Notes under the pieces: model-generated | Databases searched by the model: none | Told to the model about the DNA's origin: nothing | Seen by the model: only the letters and a program-made list of their open reading frames with translations | Translations under genes and position numbers: made by a program | Part shown: piece after piece, positions 36,251-48,427 of the stretch | How positions within the stretch are numbered: position 1 is the stretch's first letter | Layout of the letters: each line of letters opens with the position of its first letter | Assembly: GCA_016801845.1 (NCBI GenBank) | Contig: CM028922.1 | Coordinates: 5,945,501-6,009,500 of the forward strand | DNA from: Polydactylus sextarius | Taxonomy: Eukaryota > Chordata > Actinopteri > Polynemidae | Direction of reading: 5' to 3' | Length of the DNA: 64,000 nt

Positions 36251-39200
36251 CTCATTCAGGTAAACCACAGGAAAGATCACTGTCCTCACTTTTCCAGTTT
36301 GACTGCAAAATAAAGAAAATAAAATAATTCACAATGTTTTACCAGCTGTCATAATTATTCTAATGCTCTTAGCTGTGAGTAAATTAAAACAAGGCAAAGA
36401 GACAGTGAGAAAACAAATTATGTCAACATCTTGCAGGTGATAATGTTCGGCCTCTACATACAAAGGACAACATGTACATTTTGTTAGGTCCAGACTAAAG
36501 ATTATCTTGAAGATTCTCCCTTTAGATGCCAAATAGATGATGAGCCGGACCGTCCAAAAGTCCATTCAGGATGATGATGGTGGCATTATTGCTTTACAGT
36601 TCTTACTGGCAACCCTACAAGCATTACAACTTCACTTACATCTAATATGATGATGGAGATGTTGATGAAAAAAAAAAGGAGATGATGATGATCAGGAGCT
36701 AATTACCTGAAGCCGGAATTTGCTCTACAAGCACGTTGACCTGGAGCCGCTTTGCTGCTTGTAGAATGATTCCAGTTAGCTGCAGAACACAATTAAACTT
36801 CAGAAAAGCACAGTAATGCATGGATGTATCTGCATATCAGCATCTTTGCTGTGATCCTAGTAAAAACACCAGTTTTGACTTGGGGAACCAGGCTGGTTTG
36901 ACGATGTTAAGGACATCTCAACCCAGTGTTTATGACCGGAGTCATGGGACTTTGACCCGTGCCAGTAATATCATGCCAAGACAGTGAAGATTACAGTGTA
37001 TAAGGAAGAATAAACAGTCAAACAGTAGCTTGTTTACTGGGTTCAAAGACTCCTTTTGAAATTGTTATGCTTCCATCTGACATGTTAGTGAAGTAGAAAG
37101 TGAAGTGAAAGTGTCACAGTCACATGATGGGTTAAGTAACACGTCCACATAATTATTAAAAACACATTTTACAACAAACTTTCTGTTGAACCATTTCATC
37201 CAAAATAACTTTTCATTTTACTTTACTAAATAAATTAAGCTTCAGTTTACTTAATACTAGTCAAAAGTGTGATATTTAGACCTAACAAGGGTCATGAATT
37301 ATGTGCAATTATTAGCTCCTGTTTCTACAGTTACTGAGAAACACCCATACTTAAACACATACATACATACTTAATAACTTCTCAATAGGTAGTTTCTATT
37401 TGCAGATTTGCTTTTCAAACAGGATTATATTCACAGGATTCAAATTCCCTAACGGTGGGCACATACTACATGCACAACTAAGTTATTATTAAACACGATA
37501 AGAGCTGTTAAAGCTTATCTTCGGCGACAGCACCGTACCAATGCACCTGCTTTAATCTTTAACCACTGTTTAAAGAAGTGGATAACCACTGGTATGTCAT
37601 TACAGGGCTGAGATAGCACACCATCTAGTGGTTATGAATGAATGTAACTGCCATTGTGTCAGGTTTTGAAAAACAGATTTCAAATCAGCTTTTTACACTG
37701 TATTTCTATGTACACAATGTATACTAATGTTGACTCTTACTGGGTTGATATCAATGGCGGTCTCATGCTGCTTCTTGTCAGGCTTCATGCCGAACACATC
37801 CTTAACAAACTTCTCATCTGCCTGGTAGAAGTGGGGTGAGGACATAACAATGGGAGCTCCTACACACACACACACAAAATATGGAGTACATTAATCAGCA
37901 GTGCAGATTCAGAACACAACAGTCTACAGAAAATACAGGACTACAAATTTCCTTGTAATGTGATACAATAAAACATGACTGTGCTCCTCCCACCTTGTTT
38001 ACACGGGCTGACATTTAGCACTCCAGAGCCGAGGCAGTTTCCGGCAGGAACGCAGAAGCCTACGTTTGCTGGATTCACTGTGATATTAGCAAACACCTCA
38101 CTGGGGGGAACGAAGCGATACCCAGGGATCCCTTTCACTGTCACATCCTTCTCATACAAAGCGTACAGAGACCTTGGGAACAGAGTCAGATGCTGGTTAG
38201 CCTTTGCAGTCACAAATCAATTCCATAAAGCTGATAGAGGTAACAAAAGAGGAAGATTTTGCATTTATTTAATACATGAGGTAAGCAGTAAGCTGATTTA
38301 CTGTAAACCTGCTTGGCACTAACAGGTTTTTCATGATTATGTTGAAATCTTCCTGCTTCGTGCACCGTACAGCTTTTTTCATATCTTCTGAGAGTGAGTG
38401 GATGTGACTGCACCACATTCTCACTTCTGATTAGTAAACATTTAAAGAGAACTGGTATTAGTTGAAACTAAATGAACTAAATAAATAACAGTGACCTAAT
38501 TCAAGAGGCTAACACTGACCAGCCATGCATCCTGCCATTCTTAATCCAATATCCAGACTTAAATAATGGGGGGCACTTAGGAAGACATTCTCCGGATGAC
38601 TGAGCGAAAGCTGTTTTATTTTCCATCTAAAGCAAGGTGGTTACATACTAGCGAATAAATAATGGTCAGCAAAAGAAGAAGTAAAAAACCTAACCTGACT
38701 GAAATCGCTTTCATTTTACCAACTGTAAAGCAGCTCATAGTGTACAGACTTATATAACATCTAGTAGAGCTTCATTCGAACATAGTATATTGCAGTAGTA
38801 TAGTTTTAAAATACATATAATTATTGGGTGTTTGTTGAGCAATACTGGTGAAAATGTAGTGGTTTTGAGCTGTGTGTGCTTTGCTCACCTGCACAGATCA
38901 GACGAGAACATGTAGAGCGTCTCATCCTTGGTGATGACTGGGTGGAAAGATGCTCCATTGGTTCCATTGATCATATTACACTCATCAGACGACCACCAAG
39001 CCAGCGTGCTGAATGCAAGCACAAAAAGTTCAATATTGTACACAGCAATGTATCATTTAGTCAATTTAGTCATTTAGTCAACCAGATATCACTATGACTT
39101 CTTTGTCAACTTGACTAAAGGTTCTGTTTGCCATGTCTGAGGCAAGAAATGTTTCAAATGCTTTAAACTCGATGGGCTTTGCAGTAAACAAGACCGGAAA

Positions 39201-42200
39201 TTTTTTGTGTCAGGAGAAGCTTGGTCATGGCTGCAGCTACGTTTGTCACAGTATTCCTTTGACTGTTAAAGGAACAGTTCAGAATTTTGGTCTTTGTACA
39301 AAGGTTGTATAAGTTCATGTAGCTTTCTCTCTTTCTTTAATCTTTATAAAGAATGGTCCAGAATCAGTGTGATATCAACTGTGATATAACTCTAACCTAA
39401 TCAAACTGGATGAAAACAGTCTTGATCGACTGTCTGTCTGATACAATCAGTCGTATCTACTTGTTTAACCTCCATGTAATGCATGATTGATTGTCACTGA
39501 TTGGATTTACATAGTGATAGATGAATCGTTTCATGCTGGAGGTGAGTTGAGACAATCACCTTTGTCCTTTCCATGTGTCCACTCTAGCAAAGTCCTTGTA
39601 GTTTTCCTGGCCAGTAAAGAACACGTATTCACCATCGTTGGACGCATTGGTCTGTGAGAAAAGAGGAAACCCAAAACAAACAGGCTGAAACTATGTGTGT
39701 GATTGTAATATTAATATTTATCTGTGCGATTATCTGATACAACTTTGCATGTAAGTGCTTAAATGACACCTTATAGAAAAGTCCAAAAACATTATCCACT
39801 TCAGGTTTCACAGAGTGGATGGCTTTGAGCAGACCATCTTCATATCCCCACAGCAACTCTCCCACTGTACGGGTGACGAAAAGGCCTTCGCCAGTGGATC
39901 TCAAGTAGGCGGAGATTAGATTGGCTATGATAAAGTCATCTTTGAATTTCTCGAATACCGTCTACCAGGAAGGAGGAAGAAGAGAGGATCTGATTATGAC
40001 AATCTGTTGTATAAAGCACACCATTGCATATCAAAACTGAAAATACCAAGTCAAACAATTAATTATTTACTTGAGTGATATTTTAACAAAACCCATGCAA
40101 AGAAGTTCACATGACAGTAGCACATTACAACACACGTTATCAGTCCAAGTGCTACAAAAGACATTTTTATTGAAGTTTAAGACCAAACTGTTCTCACGTC
40201 TGTCTCGAGTATTCAGTAGTTGTTAAAAATACAAACCAAATAATGTAATCCGAGACATTTTTTAGGGAAAACACTAAGTGCTACACATAGCTGTTGCCTG
40301 ATAATTAATATTTAGATGACATCACTAATTCGTAGATGTATTACGCTCACCATGGCAGGGATGTTAACTGTCCTGATCAGGTCGCTCTCTGGACCTCGGG
40401 ACATGTTAGGCTGGAATATGTAGGTTTTTGTATTGACAGCTGATACTTTCGTGCCATTATCGTTGAAATCCACTTGTTCCATAGGCCGGTACTCCCTGTG
40501 TAGTAAAACAATTTGTTCAGGGTGATTTTGTTTCTGTCTTTTTAGATGCAATATAAGTTTAGATTAGCACCAAGTTATAGTCTGGTAATATTTTCTATCA
40601 CGTAAAACTTTTACAGTTTCAAGAATCTCACATCTTCTATACTTACAATAGCCACACCTCAGACTACAGAGAAAATACTACTGTTCAAATCATTATATAC
40701 ATCTGACTTACACACAACATAATGTTTAGGAGCAGAGGTTCATTGAAAGTCACATTCCTTCTTGACTGAATCTCATGTGACTTCCTAAAACTGTTGTACA
40801 ATAGTAACAGCGTCTGTGATGAAATAACTGACAACGTAGAAACACAAAACTCTTCCTAAAAACATGACAACAACAACTGATTAACAGTTTCTTGCAACTT
40901 GAAACACATAAATGTGAATATCTGTGTGGGTAAATGGGTCACAGGGCAGTTGTTAGGGACAGAGATGCTAATTTGACACAATGAAAAGCTTTTTTGGCAG
41001 AAAATACAGATGGAAAAACATAAACATCTCAGTTATGCAATTCTTATTTCAAACAAAGCTACTGTGTCTGTCAGTGCCAGAGACAGGACTGCACTATTTT
41101 GTCTCCAGATCTCCCTCTGGAAACTCTCACTGTTGTTTTGTAAAAGTGCAATGATTAAATTAAGGTTGAAACGTGGTTTTAACAAGATAGCTGGTGGCTT
41201 AGTGGATTTACATTCTGTCAATTTAAATGTTGTAATGTAGTGTACTGTATAATTACTGGTTTGGTTATCTTCATACATTAGGGGATGGCAGACTTTGTTC
41301 CCATTAAATGAGCTGTTAATGTTCTTTTTGTTCTTTTTCTGTTCATTTTTGTAGGTCTTTAGAAGGAGGTATTTTGAGTACATTAGTTTCTGTCTCCCCT
41401 CCTTCAGGACTGAGTAACATGCCTTTTCACTATAAACCAAAACTGAAGCTTTTCTCCAGTTTCACTGTCACCTGTAGGTATATGGTCCAATCTCCACCAC
41501 AGCAGGCCGATCCCCGTCCAGCACCTCCAGAGGATTGGTCACATTGAAGAAGTAAAACTGCATGTAGATAGGCGCGGGTGGATCCTCCCATGCATCAAAT
41601 GCCTCTGACCCATTCTTCAAAACCACTTGCTATGGGGGACAAGGTTCAGTCGGTTACATCACTTAATCAGTCAAAATGTGTGACTTCAGACAGATTTTTC
41701 TTCTGCTGAGTAAGGCATCCTCACATCCTCACATCATATGACAGAAACCACACTTACGTCTGCTGGTGGGTTAAATGTCACAATATCACACATTCATGCC
41801 ACAATAAAGTGGGTAAAATTAGATGATACCACCACAGAGGAAGTGTTAGAAAGCAAAAAAGGAACAGAAAGCAAATCTAAATCTAAAAATCTAAATTTGA
41901 AGTAGGCAAAGTGTTTCTGACTGACTTTTCTTCAGACTATTGATAGTGACAGATACAATCTTAACAGCATTGTCAAACCATGGCCAATTAGATAAACATT
42001 ATTACATCACTTAGAACAGATTATAATGTGTGAATAGAATAAAAAGTAAACAATAAGAAATTATCAATGTCTTTGTCAACATCTGGATTATACTCAGATT
42101 ATGAATGACAATATTGTACAATTCCTAGAGGTTCACAGAAACACACACGGTTCATTAAACTAAGTATAAACATGTTGTATGTGAAAGGAGTGGCAGCAGC

Positions 42201-42324
42201 ATGGATAACTTAATGAGTCTGGACGCATTACGTTATGTTTGTAAACGTGAGGCGAATTAAGAGAAAACGAAAGTGACAATGCAGTGTTTTAGCTCTCTAA
42301 GCTAACATTAGCTGCCCACACCCA

Positions 42325-42413
<89 letters not shown>

Positions 42414-42554
42414 CTTAAATAAGATGCTTACCTTTTTAACCATCGACTGCACAAAATGTTGACACACGTTAGACAACACCAAAGCAATACCCAAGATCAG
42501 TAACAGCATAGAAAAAACTCCCGTGCCGTAAATGCAACATGATTTCAGCACCAT
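35493..42554 (-). CDS. scarb2: Scavenger receptor class B member 2 (LIMP-2), lysosomal; one-base phase conflict
   Basis: Twelve exons: 42432-42554, 41472-41629, 40351-40495, 39770-39961, 39560-39651, 38889-39008, 37994-38172, 37741-37859, 36707-36779, 36251-36302, 35670-35822, 35493-35531. Ignoring the conflict, the protein is about 481 aa (human 478). It has an N-terminal membrane helix (about 13-33), a CD36-family luminal domain (EAFDAWEDPP, MQFYFFNVTNP, EIGPYTYR, LLWGYEDG, DECNMINGTNG, CLGSGVLNVS, SSPHFYQADEKF), a second membrane helix (about 441-462) and a short tail with the acidic dileucine signal ERQPLL (474-479) for lysosomal sorting. Several N-glycosylation sequons are visible. LIMP-2 carries beta-glucocerebrosidase to lysosomes. 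Exon 9 ends with one leftover base but exon 10 needs two, so the literal sequence shifts frame and stops soon after. An assembly error or a real mutation are the main options. Confidence 0.9.
36219..36249. repeat. scarb2: (GT)n microsatellite abutting the scarb2 exon 10 donor
   Basis: Read on the gene strand, exon 10 ends GAG and the intron begins GTACACACAC, so the CA repeat starts within the splice donor itself. Confidence 0.95.
39266..39330. repeat. Possible remnant of a dispersed fish repeat
   Basis: TTAAAGGAACAGTTCAGAATT resembles the end of repeats common in percomorph fishes. The other end is not clear. It lies inside a scarb2 intron. Confidence 0.25.
42330..42408. repeat. (AC)n microsatellite in scarb2 intron 1
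   Basis: About 80 bp of AC, 23 bp from the exon 1 donor. The 85-residue minus-strand frame here is exon 1 read through into the repeat. Confidence 0.97.
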
Positions 42555-43038
42555 GATGAAGCAGCAGGCAGGACACTGACAGTCAACAGCTCTACAGTGG
42601 TGTTAGCTGCTGTGTGTCAGGGCTGTGTTTGTTTTGATAGCCCTGGAACTTGCTCGGCGGTGCAAAGACTCACATCCGGATTAAAATAGGTCACTGAAAC
42701 CACTTCCGCTTTCCTCGACGGTCGACGGCTCACTGAAGCATGAATCCGCAAATAATGCACTTCAGTAACGTAATTACGACAGTCTACATTGTGATATTAG
42801 GTTATAATATAAAACTGTGCTAATACAGTGTTTTTTAGTTGACAAAATAACATTTTTTCCATATTATCTTGTTGTTAACGCCAACATTCAGGGCGATGTT
42901 TATCTTGTAGACGGATACTCTTTGTTTTTAATCACATGATAGTAACGTCATTCAACCTCAGTCAGGTCAGACTCGCAATGTAATATAGGCCACTGATTTA
43001 AAACATGGCTTAAAACAATGGAAATATATATTTATAAT
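42555..43038. other. scarb2 5' UTR and promoter side
   Basis: The first 170 bp are GC-richer and carry CACTTCCGC and CATCCGGAT-like ETS cores, consistent with a TATA-less housekeeping promoter. The rest is AT-rich spacer. Confidence 0.4.
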
Positions 43039-43723
43039 ATGGAGTAAAATTACATAAACAGTTGTTGTTTTAATGTATTTGTTGATAATTAAGAAATAGA
43101 TAATTAAGAAATAGATTTAAGTGTAAAATGTTGAATGTTTCAACATGTTACAAGTGTAAAAAAAAAAAAGAGAGAGAGAGAGAGATTGCAGCGTTGTGTC
43201 AGTCTGTGTTTTGGTGTTAGGTCAAGCCTGGATTACTAATCCAGCAAAGTTGCCTCAAAGTCCAAAAGGCCTACAATTAATTCTGTTACAACTAGATTAT
43301 TGTTTGCTTTGACTATATGCTAATTTGATTGTTTATATGCACCTCTAAGCAGAATATCAACTCACAGGTCTCCTAAACCTGCATTTATTACTAATCTTGT
43401 CTACATCTTGTAAAACAATCCACAGGATTTAAAAAAAAAAAAATCACAATAGACAGGGTTAGTGGTGGCCCACCGCTAGTTTTTGCACTAGTTCCCCTTA
43501 ATTGAAGTGAATTCATATGCAGATCCTCTTTTTTTTTTTTTTTTTGCACATAAGCATGTGCTTATGCTTACTTTTGTTTCTGAGTAAATGCAGTACATTT
43601 CTACATGTACACAGTGCTGACATTCCCTGGGGCAAAGCAGCTTATTACCTTGAATTATTCCTTGGTAACAGAAACTAGTTTCCTGCTTCCTGATGTGCAG
43701 GTAAATACAGTGTTTGGTGCATC
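43039..43723. repeat. Tandem duplication, copy 1
   Basis: This 685-bp unit starts ATGGAGTAAAATTACATAAA and ends GTTTGGTGCATC. It matches the immediately following unit along its length with scattered substitutions and indels. The core at 43203-43380 is identical to 43877-44054 except for one base. It contains a perfect inverted repeat, CTGGATTA-C-TAATCCAG (43228-43244). No protein-coding frame. Confidence 0.9.
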
Positions 43724-44334
43724 ATGGAGCAAAATGACATAAACAATTATTTTTTCAATGTATTTGTTGATAATTAAAGTTTTTTTTTAAATAAAAGTAC
43801 GATAAGAAATAGCGTAACAAGTTGAATGTTTCAACATGTTACGAGTGTAAACAAAGAGATTGCAGCGTCGTGTCTGTCTGTGTTTTGGTGTTAGGTCAAG
43901 CCTGGATTACTGATCCAGCAAAGTTGCCTCAAAGTCCAAAAGGCCTACAATTAATTCTGTTACAACTAGATTATTGTTTGCTTTGACTATATGCTAATTT
44001 GATTGTTTATATGCACCTCTAAGCAGAATATCAACTCACAGGTCTCCTAAACCTCCTGCATTTATTAATCATCCTGTAAATGTCTTGTAAAACGATCCAC
44101 AGGATTCACTAGTTCCCTTAATTTAAGTAAATTCATATGCAGATCCTCTTTATTTTGCACATAAGTATGTGTTCACCCTTATTTTCATTTCTGAGAAAAT
44201 ACAGTAAATTTCTACATGTACACAGTGCTGACATTCCCTCAGGCAAAGCAGTTGATTACCTTGAATTATTCCTTGGTAACACAAACCAGTTTCCTGCTTA
44301 CTGATGTGCAGATAAATACCTTGTTTGGTGCATC
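43724..44334. repeat. Tandem duplication, copy 2
   Basis: This 611-bp unit abuts copy 1 without a spacer and in the same orientation. It begins ATGGAGCAAAATGACATAAA and ends GTTTGGTGCATC. It lacks several A/T runs present in copy 1. The palindrome is present with one change (43902-43918). Confidence 0.9.
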
Positions 44335-45924
44335 TTTGCCTAAAGGGTACAGACAGGGTAAAAAAAAATACAAATAATTAGAATAGAATAGAAGTCAGTT
44401 CTTAGTAAAAGATAAGCTCTGCTATTTAATTATATATTTTGTTCTGTCACTGTTGTCCAAATAAGTGATGTAGTGTGTGTACTTTACATATATCCAGTGC
44501 ATGTTTTATCATTTCATCAGAATGTATATTTATAGTATAAACCGCCAACGATCCCATTTTTAACAGGATACATTTGAGCTGCTTTTAGAAGAACCTTATC
44601 TTATGTTTACATCCATCTCAACCATGTTGTAGTAAATATATTTTCCACTAGATGTCACTATCTCGATATTTACTGACACTTCATTGCCACTGATTATGTT
44701 CTGTGCTGCTATACAAACTGATGTTTGCTCTTGAGTTAAGTCAAAGTTCATATAAAAAGGACCACACCTCACCTTAATAATAACTATGACTAACTTGTGA
44801 CTAAGAGCAGTCAGCAGTATGTATCTGTATCATCTATTTTTCGCAATCATTTTCCTTTCCCTGATTGTTTACACAGCAATTGAAACTTCTCATACTTAAA
44901 GAAAATCTCATGTTAAAATTCATTGCTTGCAATAGACCTCAAGCACAATAAACCAAATATGAATACACATACATACATTACATTATACATTCTTACTGGG
45001 CTGAAAGGTGGTTGATTTATTCAACAAACATATTGTAATGAATGAATATCTGTTTTGAATGAATAGTTTAGCACAAACAGACAGCCTGGGTGACATCATC
45101 TCAGTTTACTAGATGGTATCAGCATGACAACCTTACGGCTCAGACATGTTTATACCTGTATTAATAGATGTCATTGCAGCACTGTTGCAACACAGGCTCA
45201 TAACATCAACGTGACTGGATGATTTAGTTTCTCAAATTTATAGATGAAAAACAATGATACACACTGATTTAACACATGATGACCAGGTATCAGATTACTG
45301 GGAGGACCAGACAGCCAGTAGAAACAGGCTAATTAATATTTTCAGTGGATCTGGGTAAGCTTTGTTGAATCTGAGATGGATTATGGGGAATGCAGGATCC
45401 ACCCTTCTGGGATATTAAGGTAAAAAGCTGTACTGACATGGTCCTCTTCTTTTGACCCTCTTCTGACTCCTGAAAGTCCATTATCTTTATGGGAGAGCAA
45501 TACTACATTTCTGCTGCACCCGCCTAGTTTACAAGATAAATCTATACAATGTAATGCAAAACAACTTAACCGCTCTGCTTAATATTCTACCATTACACAT
45601 CTTATTTTATGACTCATATCATTCATCATACAGTAGAATCAATATCCCTCTGAGATTAACACCTCTAAAATCTAGAGCTGAAGTGCTGTTGGATTGTATT
45701 AGAGGTTACAAACAAATGAAATAGACTCTGATTATGTATTGACTTATGAAATGGTTTGGCACAAACATGTTAAAGTTATGCTATGCTCATTACTGAATAC
45801 CAAACACAGGCCCAATGGTGCAAAAAAAAAAAAACAAAAACCTCTTAGTTCAAAAGTTTTGTTAGAAATTACCATTAATACTTGTTTTTGAAAAGCAAAG
45901 TGAATTTAAGAACCAACAAGACAA
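44335..45924. other. AT-rich spacer, no gene seen
   Basis: Non-coding sequence between the tandem duplication and the minisatellite. No exon or regulatory match that I can support. Confidence 0.5.
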
Positions 45925-46130
45925 TTCATATGCCAACAAAGAGACCAAAAACAACTACAAAGACACAAAACAACTGTAAAGAGACAAACAAAACAGACAC
46001 ACTGAGATGCAAAGTCACTGCAATGAGAGAAACAACTACAAAATACTAAAAATGATTACAAATAGGCACAAAACAACTACAAAGAGATGCAAAATATCAA
46101 GAAAGACAAGCAAAAATAACCAAATTGTCA
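45925..46130. repeat. Degenerate A-rich minisatellite, about 20-bp unit
   Basis: Repeated variants of ACAACTACAAAGAGACACAAA, for example near 45950, 45965, 46030 and 46070. Arrays of this kind are common in teleost genomes. The plus-strand frame at 46007-46216 is a by-product. Confidence 0.65.
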
Positions 46131-46312
46131 TAAAACTAGAGTCTGTAATGATCCGTTCATGGTTACCCTGTTCTTATTACATTGAAGTTTGCTCCATGAA
46201 TATTTACAACCACTAGGTTATTCTTTTGAGGGGGGGAGGGGGCATCCTGGGGTTCAGGGGTGTAGTTAAAATATATAGCTACGTTGTGGTGAAAGTGACA
46301 TCAAGTAAAGTC

Positions 46313-46320
46313 TATAAAAG
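46313..46320 (+). promoter_or_regulatory. rai14: TATA box of rai14
   Basis: TATAAAAG, a full consensus TATA box, about 30 bp upstream of a GC-rich start region. It predicts transcription from about 46345. Confidence 0.6.
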
Positions 46321-46456
46321 TGAGTGAGAAAGTTGCTGTTCCGGCGGTGGGAGTTTGGTTTTTGTGGGGAAATACCCCTTTAACCAGAACATGAATGGAC
46401 CACAATGGAGAACACAAGAGGGCTCGGTCGTCGCGGTCACGAGAGCTCCAGGAGAG

Positions 46457-46464
46457 TGACGTCA
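46457..46464 (+). promoter_or_regulatory. rai14: Palindromic CRE
   Basis: TGACGTCA in the rai14 promoter/first exon, the same element as in the rusc2 promoter. Confidence 0.55.
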
Positions 46465-46502
46465 CTTTCCTAAACCGGTCAACAGCCGATGGGCTGGAGT
46501 TG

Positions 46503-46562
46503 GAGAGAGAGAGAGAGAGAGAGACACAGAGACACACACACACAGAGAGAGAGAGAGAGAGG
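46503..46562. repeat. GA/CA simple repeat
   Basis: Runs of GAGAGA interrupted by CACACA within the rai14 5' UTR exon. Confidence 0.9.
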
Positions 46563-46596
46563 CGCAGGAGTCCGTGAACAGCTCAACTTTTAATGT

Positions 46597-46848
46597 ATGC
46601 GAGTCGAGTCGGGCCACTGTGTAGCTACGGGCGCACTGCTTTTCTCCTCCTTTATGCATCCTCCTCCTCCTCCTCCTCCTCCTTCTCCTTCTCCTTCTCC
46701 TTCTTCTCTTGTTCGACTTAGCGTAACAACGGCTGGCTGTTTTCTCACCGGTTCGGTAGCTAATCTGTTTTTGGCACAAAAAGCGGTTGTGTGTCAGTCT
46801 CTTTTATGTGTCCAACCCTCCTGCGACTCCCGCACAACCCACACATAA
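46597..46848 (+). other. rai14: Upstream ORF in rai14 5' UTR
   Basis: An ATG-initiated frame of 83 codons lies wholly inside the first exon and stops 5 bp before the donor. Its middle is a proline/serine run from the CTC-type repeat. It resembles no known protein. If transcription starts near 46345 it would be in the leader and could reduce rai14 translation. Confidence 0.4.
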
Positions 46849-46853
46849 ACCGG

Positions 46854-48208
46854 GTAAGAGTGTCCAGTCAATTTTCACAACGTGTCGTTGTTTTATTTGT
46901 GTTGAAAATGATAGTTATTATTTGTTTGAACTAACTGTGTTTTTTTTTTCTTTTTTGTAAATCCCGGTGGTGAATTAAACTAGTAGCTCATGTGCAGTCT
47001 CGTGTGTTTTGTGTACAGCGGTGCACGTCTCGCGCGCGCGTTTTATACTTCTTTATGCTAAACGAGTTGCAGCTTTATCTCCGTTTCATTCAGGTTCTCA
47101 TGTTTTTACTTCTATTGTTTCGGCAGCTGTATGAAAACATGCACAGGTAACTACTTGATCAGCCGCGGGGCTGAGCTATTTGCTGGTGGCGGTACGTGGC
47201 CATTACCAGCCTTAATTCCTGTTTTAATGGGTTTGACAGTAGATTCACTGGCGTGTTACACTTGCTATTGTATCATCATGTGTCTTAATTAGACTCTGAT
47301 ATCTATAGAGAAGTTAAAAATCCATACCGACAATTCTTCTTTGTGGTTTTGATCTTACATACAAAGTTTTGTCATTGATGGAGCTGCTGGTATTTTACAG
47401 TTAAATCCCATCACAGGTTCTCAAAAGAAATAATAAATGAAGTAGGTAAATAAGTTAATCACAATGAGCCCAGACATGGCTCCACTAATACACCAGCATA
47501 AACCTTGTGTCTGCAAACCTTTATGAGTGCAAACATTTAGAAATATTACCCCCTTTAGGATCTAACTACCAGTATTCATTGCAAAGATTCTTAAATTGCT
47601 CACATACTGCTTTCGGTTGAAATACAAGCACACCCAGAGGACCGTGGACATAACAGTAATGAAGTAAGTATTCTAATTTTGGCTGGAACGCTCACAGGAA
47701 GGCTTTTTTTTCTTTGGCGGGGTGAAAATAATTGAAAAGTTCATTTCAGTCAGAAAAAACTGAGAACTTCTTGAGGTCGCTAAGGCGCAAAAAGTCACCA
47801 GACATCCCCAAGGGTTTGCGGTGATTTGAAACATCCGTATAGGAAACAATACAAAGCTGGATACAATTTCCAGCAACAGGTTTAAATTAGAATTGCATGT
47901 GTTATGCAGAACTACCTATTACTTGTGAAGGATCATCATATCACAGAGATCATTATTAAAATATTTACATATTTAATAAACGACATACTTCAGCTTTTAT
48001 CGGGAAAATGATGTAGACTACTGCCACAATAAATCCCTGATGATGTACTGGTTATTTACAGCTTATACCGACTGAAACCAGTGTGGACAGTGTCACAAAA
48101 TACTTCATAAGTCAGGTGGTTCAGTAGTTTCAGAAACACTAAATCTCGTTTTCGGCAGCAAACATCACACAGGCTGAATTTGTACATCTGTGTCTTTTTC
48201 CTTCGCAG
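46854..48208 (+). other. rai14: rai14 intron 1
   Basis: Runs from the donor at 46854 to an acceptor CTTCGCAG ending at 48208. The left part is CpG-richer (CGCGCGCGCG near 47031). Otherwise non-coding. Confidence 0.6.
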
Positions 48209-48254
48209 CCTTGACTGAGTGATTAAGTGAGTGACTGCATGGACCAGACTGAAC

Positions 48255-48290
48255 ATGAAGAGCCTAAAAGCCAAGTTTAGAAAAACTGAT
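48255..48290 (+). CDS. rai14: Ankycorbin (RAI14), first coding exon only
   Basis: The exon spans about 48209-48290. The ATG at 48255 opens MKSLKAKFRKTD and is followed by a strong donor GAT|GTAAGTACTG in phase 0. These twelve residues match the conserved start of RAI14; the relative UACA begins MKSLK too but then differs. RAI14 is an actin-associated protein with N-terminal ankyrin repeats and a long coiled coil, found at stress fibres, cell junctions and Sertoli ectoplasmic specialisations. None of the following exons, which should begin with an NEWNKNDD-like segment, can be found in the remaining 15.7 kb, so the gene continues beyond the window. Identification rests on a short peptide plus promoter structure. 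Confidence 0.8.
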
Positions 48291-48427
48291 GTAAGTACTG
48301 TAACATATGTTCATGGCCATGTAACATGCATGTGTGTGTACATGCAACCATGTGTGCATGTGCATGTCTGCATGGCTGACTCAGTGTCTGTGTATGTGTT
48401 GCTTGAACAGTTGCAGATGATTTATGG

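Larger units (their letters stand above)
46345..46853 (+). other. rai14: rai14 5' UTR exon
   Basis: GC-rich non-coding exon ending AACCGG|GTAAGAG at 46853/46854. It contains a GA/CA-rich run (46503-46562) and a CTC/CTT run (about 46660-46705). It is the only promoter-like block upstream of the rai14 first coding exon. The left end is inferred from the TATA box. Confidence 0.6.
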
